53,973 nucleotides of DNA. Source: Planctomycetota bacterium. GTDB taxonomy: Bacteria > Planctomycetota > UBA1135 > UBA2386. The stretch spans positions 1-53,973 of the forward strand of contig JADLFX010000080.1 in assembly GCA_020849665.1 (NCBI GenBank). The letters are read 5' to 3'. Both the position numbers and the translations under genes were made by a program. The notes beneath the pieces are model-generated. The model saw nothing but the letters and a program-made list of their open reading frames with translations. It had not been told where the DNA came from and searched no databases. Within the stretch, counting starts at the first letter, position 1. Every line of letters begins with the position of its first letter. This document shows, piece after piece, positions 24,164-32,768 of this stretch.

Positions 24164-26434
24164 TCACCCGATCCACTGCGCGAACGACAGCTCGGCCTGG
24201 GCCTGGAGCAGGGCGCGCAGCCCGCGGTGCCGGGCCGGCGCGCGGTCGCGATCCGTGCGCCAGGCGTTGTCGGTGAGGTCGGCGTCGAGAGGATGCAGGC
24301 CCAGGGGCAGCGGCGGACCCTCGTGCCCGCGCGGATCGAGCGGCGGGTCGATCCAGACCTCCAGGAGCCGGCCGTAGTCCACGCCGTCCGCGCCGTCGCG
24401 GAACACGAAGCGTTGCACGGGCGCCGCCTCCGCCGGCGCGAAGCGCCGCCACACCTCGCCGGCCTTCGCGAAGCGGAACCGGATCGGCACCTCGGCCACG
24501 AGATCGCCCTTGCGCCGCACCAGCACCTCCTTGACCGGGCCGAAGCCGTGCGGCGGGCGCACCGCGGCGATGCCGTGGTCCAGCACCGCGCCCGGACGCC
24601 GCGCGGCCGCGAAGAACGCCGCGGCGTCGGCGCCGCACGACTCGGCCAGGAGCGCGCCGAACTCCGCGTCGCCCACGTGCCGGTAGCGGAAGCGGGTCTG
24701 CACCTCGCGCAGGAAGCGCCACCAGCGCTCGGCCCCCACCATGCGCTCCAGGGTCCAGTACAGGGTGGCCGGCCGCTGGTAGGCGTTCACGCCGTAGAGC
24801 GCCCGCGTCGGGTACTCCCACGCGGCGAGGCCGATCGCGTACTCGCTGCCGCGGTCCAGGAACGTGGCGCGGTCGTCGAGGTGCGGCCACAGGCGCGCCT
24901 CGCGGTGGTAGCTCAGCGTGGGCTGGGCGCGCAGCAGGTCGAGCAGCGTGGTGCGCGGCAGCCACGTGCCGTCGAAGTGGTGCCGCACCAGCCACGGCGC
25001 CACCGCTCCGGGGAGCGATCCGAACGACGCGATCCGTCCGAACGACGCCAGCCCGTGCGGGGCGTCGCGCGGCTGCGCCACGGCCGCGAGGGCCAGCAGC
25101 CCGAACTCGCTGTGGCGCACCGGACGAACGCTCTCGCCGTACGCGAGCGTCGCGAGCCGGCTCTCGGTGTAGGTCGTGAGCCCCTCGTCGATCCACGCCG
25201 TGTGCGGCTCGTCGTTGCCCACCAGTCCGTACCAGAACTGGTGCGTGAACTCGTGCAGCGTCACGGACTCGGGCGTGAGGCGCCGCGGGCGAAGCCACGG
25301 ATCGGTGCCGCAGGTGATCAGCATGGGGTACTCCATGCCGCCGCCGAGGGAACGCCCGCGCAGGTCCCGGCCCGGATCCACCACGGTGATCACGCCGTAC
25401 GGGTACGGACCGAAGCGCAGCCCGCAGTGGCGCAGTCCGTGCTCCACCGCGTCGAGGTGCCGCACGACCTGCGCGGCGGTGTCGTGTTCGGGCTGCAAGA
25501 GGAGGCGGATCGTGGTCTCCGGCAGATCCAGATCCTGGACCGGCACGCCCATCGCACGCGCCAGACGCGCGGCCATGCCCGTCGGGTCGGTCGCGGCGCG
25601 GAACGCGGGCACGCGGCGCACGTGCAGCCGGAAGTCCGGATCCGCCACCCAGGCGAAATCGTGCACGCGGCTGGCGCGGAAGGTCAGTTCCCGGTCCGGG
25701 CCCACCGCGCGCTCGAGGACGGGAACGCCGCCGGTCGCGCCGACCACGTACGCCTGGGGCACCTGCAGGGTCACCTCGTACTCGGAGTAGTCGGCGTAGA
25801 ACTCGCTGCTGAACGTGAACTGGTGGCACTTCCACACCGGCCCGCCGTCCGCGTCCTCGAGGACGCCCAGCTTGGGGAACCACTGCATCCCGAAGAACCC
25901 GTCGTCGGGAACCCAGCCAGTGCGCCGGTAGGCCTTGGGGAAGCGCACCGTGAACTCGGTCTCCAGCCAGATCGACTCGCCAGGGCCGACATCGTCCGGC
26001 AGCTCGGCGCGCAGCACCGTCGCATCGGCCGGGTTGCCGTCGAGCGGGCGGATCGCCGCCCGCACCAGCTCGACGCCTCGGTCGTTGGCGCCGGGCCCGC
26101 GGACCAGCGTGAGACGCCGCACGTCGATTCCGCCGAACTCGCCCGGGCGCCCCAGTGCCCGGAAGGCGGGGTCCGCGGTGCGGAAGAAAGTGGTGTCCGG
26201 GCCCTGGAACGCGTTCAGGTAGAGGTGGAAGAGCAGCTCGCGCGTGCTGCCGCGCGAGGCGTTGCGCCAGCGGATCTGCTGGCGCCCCTGCAGCGTGCGC
26301 GTGGCCGGCTCCAGGACCGCATGCATCCGGTATTCCGACACGGACTCGGCGCGCGTCGCGGGCGCGCTGTCCTGAGCGGACAGCGCTGCGCCCAGCGCGA
26401 GGAGGGAGGCGACACGGAGCGGGGGCGTTGCCAT
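24164..26434 (-). CDS. Secreted M1-family zinc metallopeptidase
   Basis: The 756-residue precursor has a signal peptide ending ...GAALSAQ. The catalytic site is HEFTH at residues 394-398 with the third zinc ligand E417 (HExxH-x18-E, as in M1). The GAMEN-like motif is GGGMEYP, about 30 residues earlier. Residues 30-240 form the beta-sandwich N-domain (RTLQGRQQIRWRNAS). M1 enzymes are aminopeptidases; this GGMEYP variant is common in exported homologues. A TAGACT hexamer 13 nt before the ATG may be its -10 box. It heads the operon with the membrane protein and the aminopeptidase P gene. Confidence 0.9.
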   Translation of the reverse strand: MATPPLRVASLLALGAALSAQDSAPATRAESVSEYRMHAVLEPATRTLQGRQQIRWRNASRGSTRELLFHLYLNAFQGPDTTFFRTADPAFRALGRPGEFGGIDVRRLTLVRGPGANDRGVELVRAAIRPLDGNPADATVLRAELPDDVGPGESIWLETEFTVRFPKAYRRTGWVPDDGFFGMQWFPKLGVLEDADGGPVWKCHQFTFSSEFYADYSEYEVTLQVPQAYVVGATGGVPVLERAVGPDRELTFRASRVHDFAWVADPDFRLHVRRVPAFRAATDPTGMAARLARAMGVPVQDLDLPETTIRLLLQPEHDTAAQVVRHLDAVEHGLRHCGLRFGPYPYGVITVVDPGRDLRGRSLGGGMEYPMLITCGTDPWLRPRRLTPESVTLHEFTHQFWYGLVGNDEPHTAWIDEGLTTYTESRLATLAYGESVRPVRHSEFGLLALAAVAQPRDAPHGLASFGRIASFGSLPGAVAPWLVRHHFDGTWLPRTTLLDLLRAQPTLSYHREARLWPHLDDRATFLDRGSEYAIGLAAWEYPTRALYGVNAYQRPATLYWTLERMVGAERWWRFLREVQTRFRYRHVGDAEFGALLAESCGADAAAFFAAARRPGAVLDHGIAAVRPPHGFGPVKEVLVRRKGDLVAEVPIRFRFAKAGEVWRRFAPAEAAPVQRFVFRDGADGVDYGRLLEVWIDPPLDPRGHEGPPLPLGLHPLDADLTDNAWRTDRDRAPARHRGLRALLQAQAELSFAQWIG

Positions 26435-26447
26435 GCGGACGGCCGGC

Positions 26448-26453
26448 AGTCTA
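26448..26453 (-). promoter_or_regulatory. Possible -10 element for the M1 peptidase gene
   Basis: TAGACT on the minus strand inside GCGCTAGACTGCCGGCC lies 13 nt before the ATG. A nearly identical GGGCTAGACTTCGGCC stands before the next gene upstream. No clear -35 is visible. Confidence 0.3.
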
Positions 26454-26491
26454 GCGCCGGTGTCCTCGCGACCTCGCGCGCCCTCCGCGCC

Positions 26492-26767
26492 TCAGGCCGC
26501 GGGCGGCCGATCCAGGCGGCGGATCAGGTTGGCCAGCCGGGAGAAGAACTCCTGCCAATGGGCCTGCACCTGCTCGGTGTTCTGGCGGATCAGGCGCTCG
26601 CGCTCGCAGGTGTCGGCGAGGAGCTCCATCAGATGGACCCGCACCTCGTCGGGGAGCGTCGGGTCGACGATCTTGGCGACCGTGGGGCGGAGCGACTCCA
26701 GGAACGCCTGGTCGCTGCCGTGCCGTGCGCCGAGCTCGGCGAGGATGGAGGAGACGCGGTCGTGCAT
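26492..26767 (-). CDS. Small helical protein of unknown function
   Basis: From ATG 26767 the product has 91 residues, mostly helical (ILAELGARHGSDQAFLESLR, VRVHLMELLADTCERERLIR), with no signal peptide or membrane segment. The frame is open further upstream, but composition changes there to Arg/Pro-rich, and a TAGACT promoter-like hexamer lies 19 nt before this ATG. It is 57 nt upstream of the M1 peptidase gene. I do not recognise the family. Confidence 0.6.
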   Translation of the reverse strand: MHDRVSSILAELGARHGSDQAFLESLRPTVAKIVDPTLPDEVRVHLMELLADTCERERLIRQNTEQVQAHWQEFFSRLANLIRRLDRPPAA

Positions 26768-26786
26768 CGGGGGAGGTGCCGGCCGA

Positions 26787-26792
26787 AGTCTA
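26787..26792 (-). promoter_or_regulatory. Possible -10 element for the 91-residue gene
   Basis: TAGACT on the minus strand lies 19 nt upstream of the ATG in a context (GGGCTAGACTTCGGCCGG) that resembles the one before the M1 gene. Confidence 0.28.
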
Positions 26793-27061
26793 GCCCACCA
26801 TCCGGCGGTCGGCCGGCGCCACGTCCGGGGAGCGACGCAGCGCGCGAACGCGGCGCTGCGGCGTGCTGCCGTGGCGGACGGACCCGCTGGCCGAGGAGCC
26901 CATGCCGCGCTGGCGCCGGCCTCCCGGCTCTGCCGGTCGCCGGGTGGGTGCGGCGGCCCCGAGCGATGCGGGGCGGCGTTGCCACGCATCCGGAGCCGGT
27001 GCGTCCACCAGGATGCCGCGCCCTCGCGACCTGATCGGGATGCCCCGCCGGGAGGCCCGGC

Positions 27062-27466
27062 TCAGCGAGGGATCGATGCCTCGCCGTTGCGGCGCGCCGC
27101 GGCCTCGTTCTCGTAGTTCTTGAGCTTGTTGTAGAGCGTCTTGGTGTCGATCCCGAGGATCTTGGCGGCGCGCGTCTTGTTGCCGCTCGTCGAGGCCAGC
27201 ACCCGCAGGATGTGGCGCTTGGCGAGCTCCTCGAGACTGAGGCTCAACGCGTCCGGTTCGACACCGGGATCCCCAACCAGGGAGCGCAGGGACTTCGAGT
27301 CTTCCACCAGGACCAGATCGAAGGCTCCGCCTTCGAGTCTGCCGCGGAGCTCCGCGAGCGACGCGCACACCGTGGGGATGCAGCCCCAGTCCCGGGTCGC
27401 GCTCTCGAGCGAGCGCGCCAGTGGATCATGGGGCGAGTGCAGGAGTAGCTTCTTGCCGATCGCCAT
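27062..27466 (-). CDS. Short regulator: receiver-like fold plus Fis-type HTH
   Basis: This 134-residue protein starts at ATG 27466 behind an excellent Shine-Dalgarno sequence (AAGGAGG, 5 nt spacing). Residues 1-60 resemble a response-regulator receiver ([10 protein letters not shown]..., AFDLVLVED), but the acidic pair and most phosphorylation-site context are missing. Residues about 76-118 ([20 protein letters not shown] followed by [20 protein letters not shown]) form a Fis/NtrC-type helix-turn-helix. There is no sigma-54-activating AAA+ domain between them. It is probably a DNA-binding regulator without phosphorylation control, or a partner of an enhancer-binding protein. Targets are unknown. 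Confidence 0.8.
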   Translation of the reverse strand: MAIGKKLLLHSPHDPLARSLESATRDWGCIPTVCASLAELRGRLEGGAFDLVLVEDSKSLRSLVGDPGVEPDALSLSLEELAKRHILRVLASTSGNKTRAAKILGIDTKTLYNKLKNYENEAAARRNGEASIPR

Positions 27467-27598
27467 GAGACCTCCTTGGGCGAGTGCATTCCGAGGACGT
27501 TCCACCCGTAGACACGGTGCGACGTGCGGCAACACGGGGATGGAGTCCCCGTTGCTCACGCGCACCACGGACCACGGGCAGGGGCGAGAGTCCCGGTC

Positions 27599-27608
27599 TG
27601 CAATTGCA
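27599..27608. repeat. Palindrome TGCAATTGCA, copy 1
   Basis: A perfect 10-bp palindrome in the gap between the Fis-type regulator and the nucleotidase gene. A second copy lies at 36313-36322 before the nqr operon. AT-containing palindromes are rare here, so a regulator site is conceivable. Confidence 0.35.
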
Positions 27609-27635
27609 CCGTGGCCGCTTTCTACACTCTTTCCG

Positions 27636-29183
27636 TTACGGTGAGAACCGGACCCTTGGGTCGGCTGAGAGGCGGATTTTCTTTCTCGCCAGCGCGGCCT
27701 GCACGACGAGGTCTCGGATGTAAGTCTCGCTGCGACCTAGTTCTTTGCCTGCTTTGAAGGCCTCATGGCCGTCGCCACCCGCAGCCAGGAAGGAATTCGT
27801 GGCCACTCGGTAGATCCGGTCCTGTCGTAGTTCTTCGCCACCGATTTCCACTCGGCCGAGTTCGCGGCGGCCGTCCCGGACCACGTACTCGTAGCTGGCC
27901 CCCGCGATCTCGAGGGGGCCGAGAGGCGAAGCGAGGCCATGCGCGAGCGCCGCGCGGAGGTCGCGGCCGCGCACTTCGAGCGTCACCACGGTGTTGTCGA
28001 AGGGCACGATCTCGAACACCCGCCGGCGGGTGAGCGGGCCGTGCGGGAACACGTCGCGGATGCCGCCCTTGTTGGTGACCGCGACCTCGGCCTGCCCTGC
28101 CTCGCGCAGGAGGTCGCAGAGGAAGTTGCCACCCGGAGTGCTGCCCGGCCCGCGGCGGGTGTCGGGATCGCCGTCCACCTCGGCGATGGGCGCGTCCCAG
28201 CTCGCCGCGAGGGCCCCGAAGCGCTCCCGCACGAACCCGTCCGCGCGTGGCTCGGGCTGCTCGAGGGCCGGCAGCTCGAGGAACGCGAAGTCGACCACCT
28301 CCAGGCGCCGCGGGTGCTCGCGCACCCGGAGGTGCAGGCGGGTGAGTGCGGCCCCGCGCGCCCCCGACTGCACGATCCAGACCGGTCCCTCGCGCAGCGG
28401 CCGGCGTACGAACGTGTGGCTGTGGCCGCCGAGGATCAGGGTCAGGTCGGGGAAGGCCCGGGCCAGTGCCCGATCGTCGGCAAGACCGCAGTGGGTCAGG
28501 AGGATCACGGCGTCGGCGCTGCGCCGCAGGGCCGGCATCAGGTCGCGCAGCGCGCGCTCCTCGGGGACGAACGCCGCCCCGCCGAAGGGTCCGGTCGACA
28601 TCGTGGGCGTGTCGCGGGTGACCAGACCCACCACCGCGACCCGCAACCCGGCCACGACGCGCACGACATAGGGCAGGAGGTGCGGGCGCACCCGGTCGGG
28701 ATCGGCGGGCGCGCCCGCGTCGCGCACGTTCGCGCCGAGGATCGGATGGCGGGCGTGCGCCAGGATCCCGAGCAGGCTGTCCTCGCCGTGGTCGTACTCG
28801 TGGTTGCCCAGGACGGAGACGGTCACGCCGAGGTGATCGAAGAGCTCGACGATGCCCCTGCCGCGGTCGGCGTTGCCCTCGGGCGTGCCCTGGTACCAGT
28901 CGCCGCCATTGGTGACCCACACCCGCTCGTCCCCGTGCCGCTCGCGTGTCTCGCGTACCACACGGTGCAGCGCCGGATAGCCGCCCATCCACTTCACCGG
29001 CCGCCCGGGCAGATCCTCGACGCGGTGCGGCAGGACCTGCCCATGGAAGTCGTTGAAGTGCAGGATCACCAGGTCGGGCGGGGCGACAGGTGTCGCGCCG
29101 GACTCCTGCGCGCCGATCCCGAGCGCGAGCGCGAGACCCAGCACCAGGGCGGCGCAGCGGCGGCGATCGACCCGCAGGCGCAT
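27636..29183 (-). CDS. Exported UshA-type 5'-nucleotidase/metallophosphoesterase
   Basis: The enzyme should hydrolyse nucleotides or related phosphate esters outside the cytoplasm with a two-metal centre. After a signal peptide (cut near GIGAQ) come the calcineurin-like motifs LHFNDFHGQ (41-49), [20 protein letters not shown] and GGHSH. The C-terminal 5_nucleotid_C domain has [20 protein letters not shown] and the substrate-stacking region [10 protein letters not shown]. The 515-residue length is typical. It is followed by a small gap and the Fis-type regulator. The lipoprotein gene ends 7 nt upstream of its start, so the two form an operon. Confidence 0.92.
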   Translation of the reverse strand: MRLRVDRRRCAALVLGLALALGIGAQESGATPVAPPDLVILHFNDFHGQVLPHRVEDLPGRPVKWMGGYPALHRVVRETRERHGDERVWVTNGGDWYQGTPEGNADRGRGIVELFDHLGVTVSVLGNHEYDHGEDSLLGILAHARHPILGANVRDAGAPADPDRVRPHLLPYVVRVVAGLRVAVVGLVTRDTPTMSTGPFGGAAFVPEERALRDLMPALRRSADAVILLTHCGLADDRALARAFPDLTLILGGHSHTFVRRPLREGPVWIVQSGARGAALTRLHLRVREHPRRLEVVDFAFLELPALEQPEPRADGFVRERFGALAASWDAPIAEVDGDPDTRRGPGSTPGGNFLCDLLREAGQAEVAVTNKGGIRDVFPHGPLTRRRVFEIVPFDNTVVTLEVRGRDLRAALAHGLASPLGPLEIAGASYEYVVRDGRRELGRVEIGGEELRQDRIYRVATNSFLAAGGDGHEAFKAGKELGRSETYIRDLVVQAALARKKIRLSADPRVRFSP

Positions 29184-29190
29184 GACCGGT

Positions 29191-30048
29191 TCAGCGCGCC
29201 GCGCGCTCGGCGCCGAGCGAGATGCTGCCGCGCCTGGACTCCAGGTGGACCCGCGGTCCGCCGCCGTGCACCTTGCCCTGCATCAGCACGACCCCGTCTT
29301 CACGGGTGATCGGGATCTGGAAGCCGTTCTTGCCCTTGCCCATCGGCACCACCACGTCCATCTCGAACGCGGCGTTCTCGGGCAGGAATGCCACGATGTC
29401 GCCGTGGCTCGTGTAGACGTCGAGGCCCCCGGCACCGACCTCGCGCACGAAGAGCTGCATCGCCTGCACGGAGCAGTCGTCGCTGCGCACCTTCAGGGCG
29501 CCGGCGTGCCCGTCCACCACCACGGTGCCGCGCCGGGTCTGCAGCACGGCGTCCGCGCGGCACTCCTTGAGGTGCAGGTCGCCGCGCCCGCTCTGCAGCT
29601 CGACGCGAGCCGTGCGGCCCTGGGCCGCCAGGTGGCCTTCCCCGCTCCGCACGACGACTTCGAGATCGGGCGGCACCCGCAGCACGGCGCGCACCATGCG
29701 CAGGTACGCCTTCGGATCGACGGTCTCGCCGGCGGGCGGCGCCGGCAGGCCGAGCACCGCCACCCCTGGCGCGTCCCCGGGCCGGAGCCCCAGGCGGTAA
29801 CCGACCCTCTGCACGGCGGCGAGCAGCTCCGGAGTGTCGGCGGCGATGCGCACCGAGGCGTCGAACCCCACGCTGCCTGCAGGTCCAGGGTGGACCGTGA
29901 CATTGCCGATCTCGACCTGCACCTGCAGGACTCTGGTGCCTGGCGGCAGGGCGAACTCGCCCTTCTCCGCCTCCTGGACCTGGTGCGCGAGCCGGCCGCC
30001 ACACGAGGCGAGCGCCAGGAGCAGCAACAGGAGGGGTGCGTGTCGCAT
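29191..30048 (-). CDS. Lipoprotein with adhesin-like beta-repeat domain
   Basis: From ATG 30048 the 285-residue product has a lipoprotein signal peptide with lipobox LASC (Cys at about 17). The mature part has repeating beta-strand units (VQVEIGNVTVHPG, LEVVVRSGEGHLAAQGR, VELQSGRGDLHLKECRAD, LQTRRGTVVVDGHAG, LDVYTSHGDIVAFLP). This is the pattern of DUF4097-like putative adhesins that form a beta-helix. The longer open frame upstream is Arg/Pro-rich and not used. It diverges from the retropepsin-containing gene, with 49 nt between the two starts. The function is probably surface or periplasmic but unknown. Confidence 0.75.
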   Translation of the reverse strand: MRHAPLLLLLLALASCGGRLAHQVQEAEKGEFALPPGTRVLQVQVEIGNVTVHPGPAGSVGFDASVRIAADTPELLAAVQRVGYRLGLRPGDAPGVAVLGLPAPPAGETVDPKAYLRMVRAVLRVPPDLEVVVRSGEGHLAAQGRTARVELQSGRGDLHLKECRADAVLQTRRGTVVVDGHAGALKVRSDDCSVQAMQLFVREVGAGGLDVYTSHGDIVAFLPENAAFEMDVVVPMGKGKNGFQIPITREDGVVLMQGKVHGGGPRVHLESRRGSISLGAERAAR

Positions 30049-30080
30049 CGGGCCGTGCGGCGGTGCCGGGTGGGCAGACG

Positions 30081-30086
30081 TATAAG
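30081..30086 (+). promoter_or_regulatory. Candidate -10 box TATAAG before the retropepsin-like gene
   Basis: TATAAG is the best TATAAT match in the divergent 49-bp region and lies 11 nt before the ATG at 30098, so the leader would be only about 4-5 nt. A TAGGAG sequence between them could be either an SD or part of the initially transcribed region. Confidence 0.35.
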
Positions 30087-30097
30087 CTAGGAGTCCG

Positions 30098-31951
30098 ATG
30101 AAGCCACCGCCGGTCCGACGCTGCTCCGCGTGCTGGTCCAGCCTGGACGCGGCCGCGGTGCGGTGCAGCCAGTGCGGCGCGGCCGCGCCGGCGGATGCAG
30201 GGGAATCCCCGCGGGGCTGGGGAGCGGCCCTGGCCGGAGCGGTGGCCGTGGCCGCGCTCGCCGGACTCCTGACCTGGGTCCTCAGGGGCCGGGAGGCCCC
30301 TGCGCCCGCACCCGAGGAGGCGGGGCCGCAGCGAACGGACCCCGCGTCGCGACCGCAGGCCGCCGAGCGACCCGAACCGGCGCCGGCTGCGAAGCGCACC
30401 CGCCACCACGTGCTGCTGGCCACCAACGAACCAGGGGTGGCCGTCGGGCTGGTGCTCGCGAGTCGCGCGGATGCCCCCGCCGTGTTCCTGCCGCTCGGCA
30501 TGTTCCCCCTGGAGGGCGAGCTGACCGACGTCGACGGCAAGCCCGTGGACGTGCGCGGTGTCACCGCCGATCCGCGCTACGCCTTCGTGCTGCTCGCCGC
30601 GCAGGGCGCGCTGCCCGGCGCACCCGAGCCGCTGACCGCGCGCGCCAGCACCACGCTCGCCGCAGGCGAGCCCCTGCACGCGATCGCCCCCGACGGGACG
30701 CGGCTGGCCAGCAACCGCGTGGTGGGACGGACCCAGGGCGGACTCCTCCTGCGCCTGGAGCATCCCACGCGTGCGGCAGCGGTCCTGGTGGACGGGGAGC
30801 ACCGCGCCGTGGCCTACGCCCTGGGCGAGGACACGGCCCTGCCGCTCGACGCGGCGCTGCCCTGGCTGCAACAACCGGGTCGGCTCTCGCTGACCGACCT
30901 GCAGAAGGAGCTGCGCGCCCAGGATCCGGAGTGGCTCTACGAGGACGCGCGGCGCCTGCTGGAGGGCGCCCCCAGCGAGCTCGCCCTGCGCGATGCGCTG
31001 GCCAGGCTGGAACGCGCGTTCGCCATGGCCCGCGAGCGCAAGCTGGTCGACGCGCTGCAGCAGGCGCTGCGCATCGCCCACCACGCGCTGGTGAAGGCCA
31101 TCGCCCCGCGCGACCCGCCCGCCGCGATCGCCCACGCGCGCGAGGCCCTGCTGCGCTTCCCCGACGATCCGGCGCTCCTGTCGAGCCTGTGCCTCCTGGT
31201 CGCACGCCACGGCGATCCGGCCGCCGCCGCGGACCTCTACCTGCGGCTGGCCCAGGTCTCGGCCGACCACGCCCGCGGGATCGCCGGCGAGCTGCAGGCG
31301 GCGTTCCTGCGCGAGGCGCGCGAGCGCCAGCGGCTGCGCCGGAGTTCCGAGGCGCTGGCCATCCTGGCGCGCGCAGTCGAGCTCTTCCCCCGCGACGCCG
31401 ATCTGCGCGCGGAGTACGCGGCGCTCCTGGCGCAGGCCCGTCGTTACGACGAGGCCCTGGCCCAGGCGGGGGAAGCCGCGCGTCTCGATCCGGGCCGGGA
31501 GTCGGAGCTGCGCCAGCTGCAGGAGCTGGCGAACCGCGCCGGCTCGGAACGCAGCGGCGTCCGGGTGGAGATCCCCTTCGACCCCGCCACGCACGTGCTG
31601 CGCATGCCGGTGCAGATGGGCGGAGTGGCGATCGAACTCGTGGTCGACACCGGAGCCTCGCTGACCACGATCCCCAGCCAGCTCGCGGACCAGCTCGGAC
31701 TGCGCAAGCCGGGCAACCCCACGGTGAAGGTCACGACGGCCGGCGGGGTGGTCGAGACCGAGCTGGTGACCGTGCCCAGCCTCAGCCTGGGGGAGATCGA
31801 GGTGCGCAACGTCCGGGCGGCGGTCCTCGACCTGCCGGAGAGCCTCGCCGGGAAGGGCCTGCTCGGCATGAATGTGCTGCAGACCCTGAACCTGGAGATC
31901 GACTCGCAGCGCTCCGTCCTGGTCCTCAGGCGGGGTTCGCGGAGGCGTTGA
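30098..31951 (+). CDS. Zinc-ribbon, membrane-anchored TPR protein with retropepsin-like aspartic protease
   Basis: This 617-residue protein has an unusual domain order. The N-terminus carries a zinc ribbon (C9xxC12...C23xxC26). A transmembrane helix (about 42-61) and a Pro/Ala/Glu linker follow. Residues about 100-270 are a beta-rich segment, and 290-480 are TPR-like helices (YLRLAQVSADHARGIAGELQ, EALAILARAVELFPRDADLR). The C-terminal retropepsin-type aspartic protease has catalytic DTGAS at D517, later strands with ETELVTVPSLSLGEIEVRNV, and GLLGMNVLQTLNLEID. The topology puts the ribbon inside and the protease outside. Single-lobe proteases of this kind act as dimers. The substrate is unknown. 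Confidence 0.8.
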   Translation: MKPPPVRRCSACWSSLDAAAVRCSQCGAAAPADAGESPRGWGAALAGAVAVAALAGLLTWVLRGREAPAPAPEEAGPQRTDPASRPQAAERPEPAPAAKRTRHHVLLATNEPGVAVGLVLASRADAPAVFLPLGMFPLEGELTDVDGKPVDVRGVTADPRYAFVLLAAQGALPGAPEPLTARASTTLAAGEPLHAIAPDGTRLASNRVVGRTQGGLLLRLEHPTRAAAVLVDGEHRAVAYALGEDTALPLDAALPWLQQPGRLSLTDLQKELRAQDPEWLYEDARRLLEGAPSELALRDALARLERAFAMARERKLVDALQQALRIAHHALVKAIAPRDPPAAIAHAREALLRFPDDPALLSSLCLLVARHGDPAAAADLYLRLAQVSADHARGIAGELQAAFLREARERQRLRRSSEALAILARAVELFPRDADLRAEYAALLAQARRYDEALAQAGEAARLDPGRESELRQLQELANRAGSERSGVRVEIPFDPATHVLRMPVQMGGVAIELVVDTGASLTTIPSQLADQLGLRKPGNPTVKVTTAGGVVETELVTVPSLSLGEIEVRNVRAAVLDLPESLAGKGLLGMNVLQTLNLEIDSQRSVLVLRRGSRRR

Positions 31952-32004
31952 GGGCGGCCGCGATGCGCGAAGGACCAGCACATGCCGCTGTGCCGCAGGA
32001 GCTT

Positions 32005-32029
32005 GGAACCATGGTCCGGGTCCGCGTCC
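32005..32029 (+). promoter_or_regulatory. Candidate ECF-type promoter upstream of the sigma gene
   Basis: GGAACC (32005-32010) followed by CGTCC (32025-32029) with 14 nt between matches the GGAAC...CGTC architecture of many ECF promoters. It lies about 175 nt before the sigma-factor ATG and could serve autoregulation. The distance to the gene is long, and the rest of 31952-32204 holds no gene. Confidence 0.3.
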
Positions 32030-32204
32030 GGAGCGGGGCGGCCTGTCTGCCGCCCATGCCATGGAGGGCACGCGCCAGGGTGTCCCAGCGGGGGCTCTCC
32101 GGTCGATCTGTCCCGGAGTCTTTCCCGTGCGGCCCCGTCGTAGCGCCGCCTTGCATGGTCCCGTCCGTATTCCCCAGGTCGCACGCCGCGCGGGCGCGCC
32201 GGTC

Positions 32205-32762
32205 ATGAACCCGAGCGCCCAGGCGCAGCCCGATCCGCTCACGCTGGCCGCGTTCCACCGGGCCCTGGCGGAGCATGCCGACGGCCTCAAGACCTTCGCC
32301 ACCCGGCTCCTGCGCGACGCGATGGCGGCCGAGGACATCGCCCAGGACGCCTTCCTGGCGCTCTACCGCCACCTGCACGAGGTTCCCGAGAACGCCTTCC
32401 GGCCGTGGCTCTACCGGGTGGCCCGCAACTTCTGCCTCGACCAGCTCCGGCGCCGCAAGTTCAAGCTGCGCCTGTTCCGCGACGTGGCCCGCGAGGACGA
32501 ACCGGAGCCGGTGCCGGTCGACACGCGGCACGACCGGCCCGAGGACGCGGCGCACGCGCGCGAAGTCCAGGTGCGGATCCAGGCGGCGATCGAGGCCCTG
32601 CCGGTGCGCTTCCGCGAGGCCTTCCTCCTGTGCGAGATGCAGGGCCTGAGCTACGAGGACGCCGCCGCCATCCTGAACTGCCCCGTCAAGACGGTCTCCA
32701 CCCGATTGTTCCGTGCCCGCCAGAGATTCAAGGAAGCCTTGGGCGACCTGATCCGTGTCTGA
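32205..32762 (+). CDS. ECF-family RNA polymerase sigma factor
   Basis: From ATG 32205 the product has 185 residues, the size of ECF sigma factors (regions 2 and 4 only). Region 2 covers AAEDIAQDAFLALYRHLHEV and FRPWLYRVARNFCLDQLRRRK (about 45-85). Region 4 is ALPVRFREAFLLCEMQGLSY followed by EDAAAILNCPVKTVSTRLFRARQR (about 130-175), with the HTH for the -35 box. The spacer between regions is short and charged. It is followed 6 nt later by its probable zinc-finger anti-sigma factor, the standard arrangement. Confidence 0.93.
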   Translation: MNPSAQAQPDPLTLAAFHRALAEHADGLKTFATRLLRDAMAAEDIAQDAFLALYRHLHEVPENAFRPWLYRVARNFCLDQLRRRKFKLRLFRDVAREDEPEPVPVDTRHDRPEDAAHAREVQVRIQAAIEALPVRFREAFLLCEMQGLSYEDAAAILNCPVKTVSTRLFRARQRFKEALGDLIRV

Positions 32763-32768
32763 GCTCCG

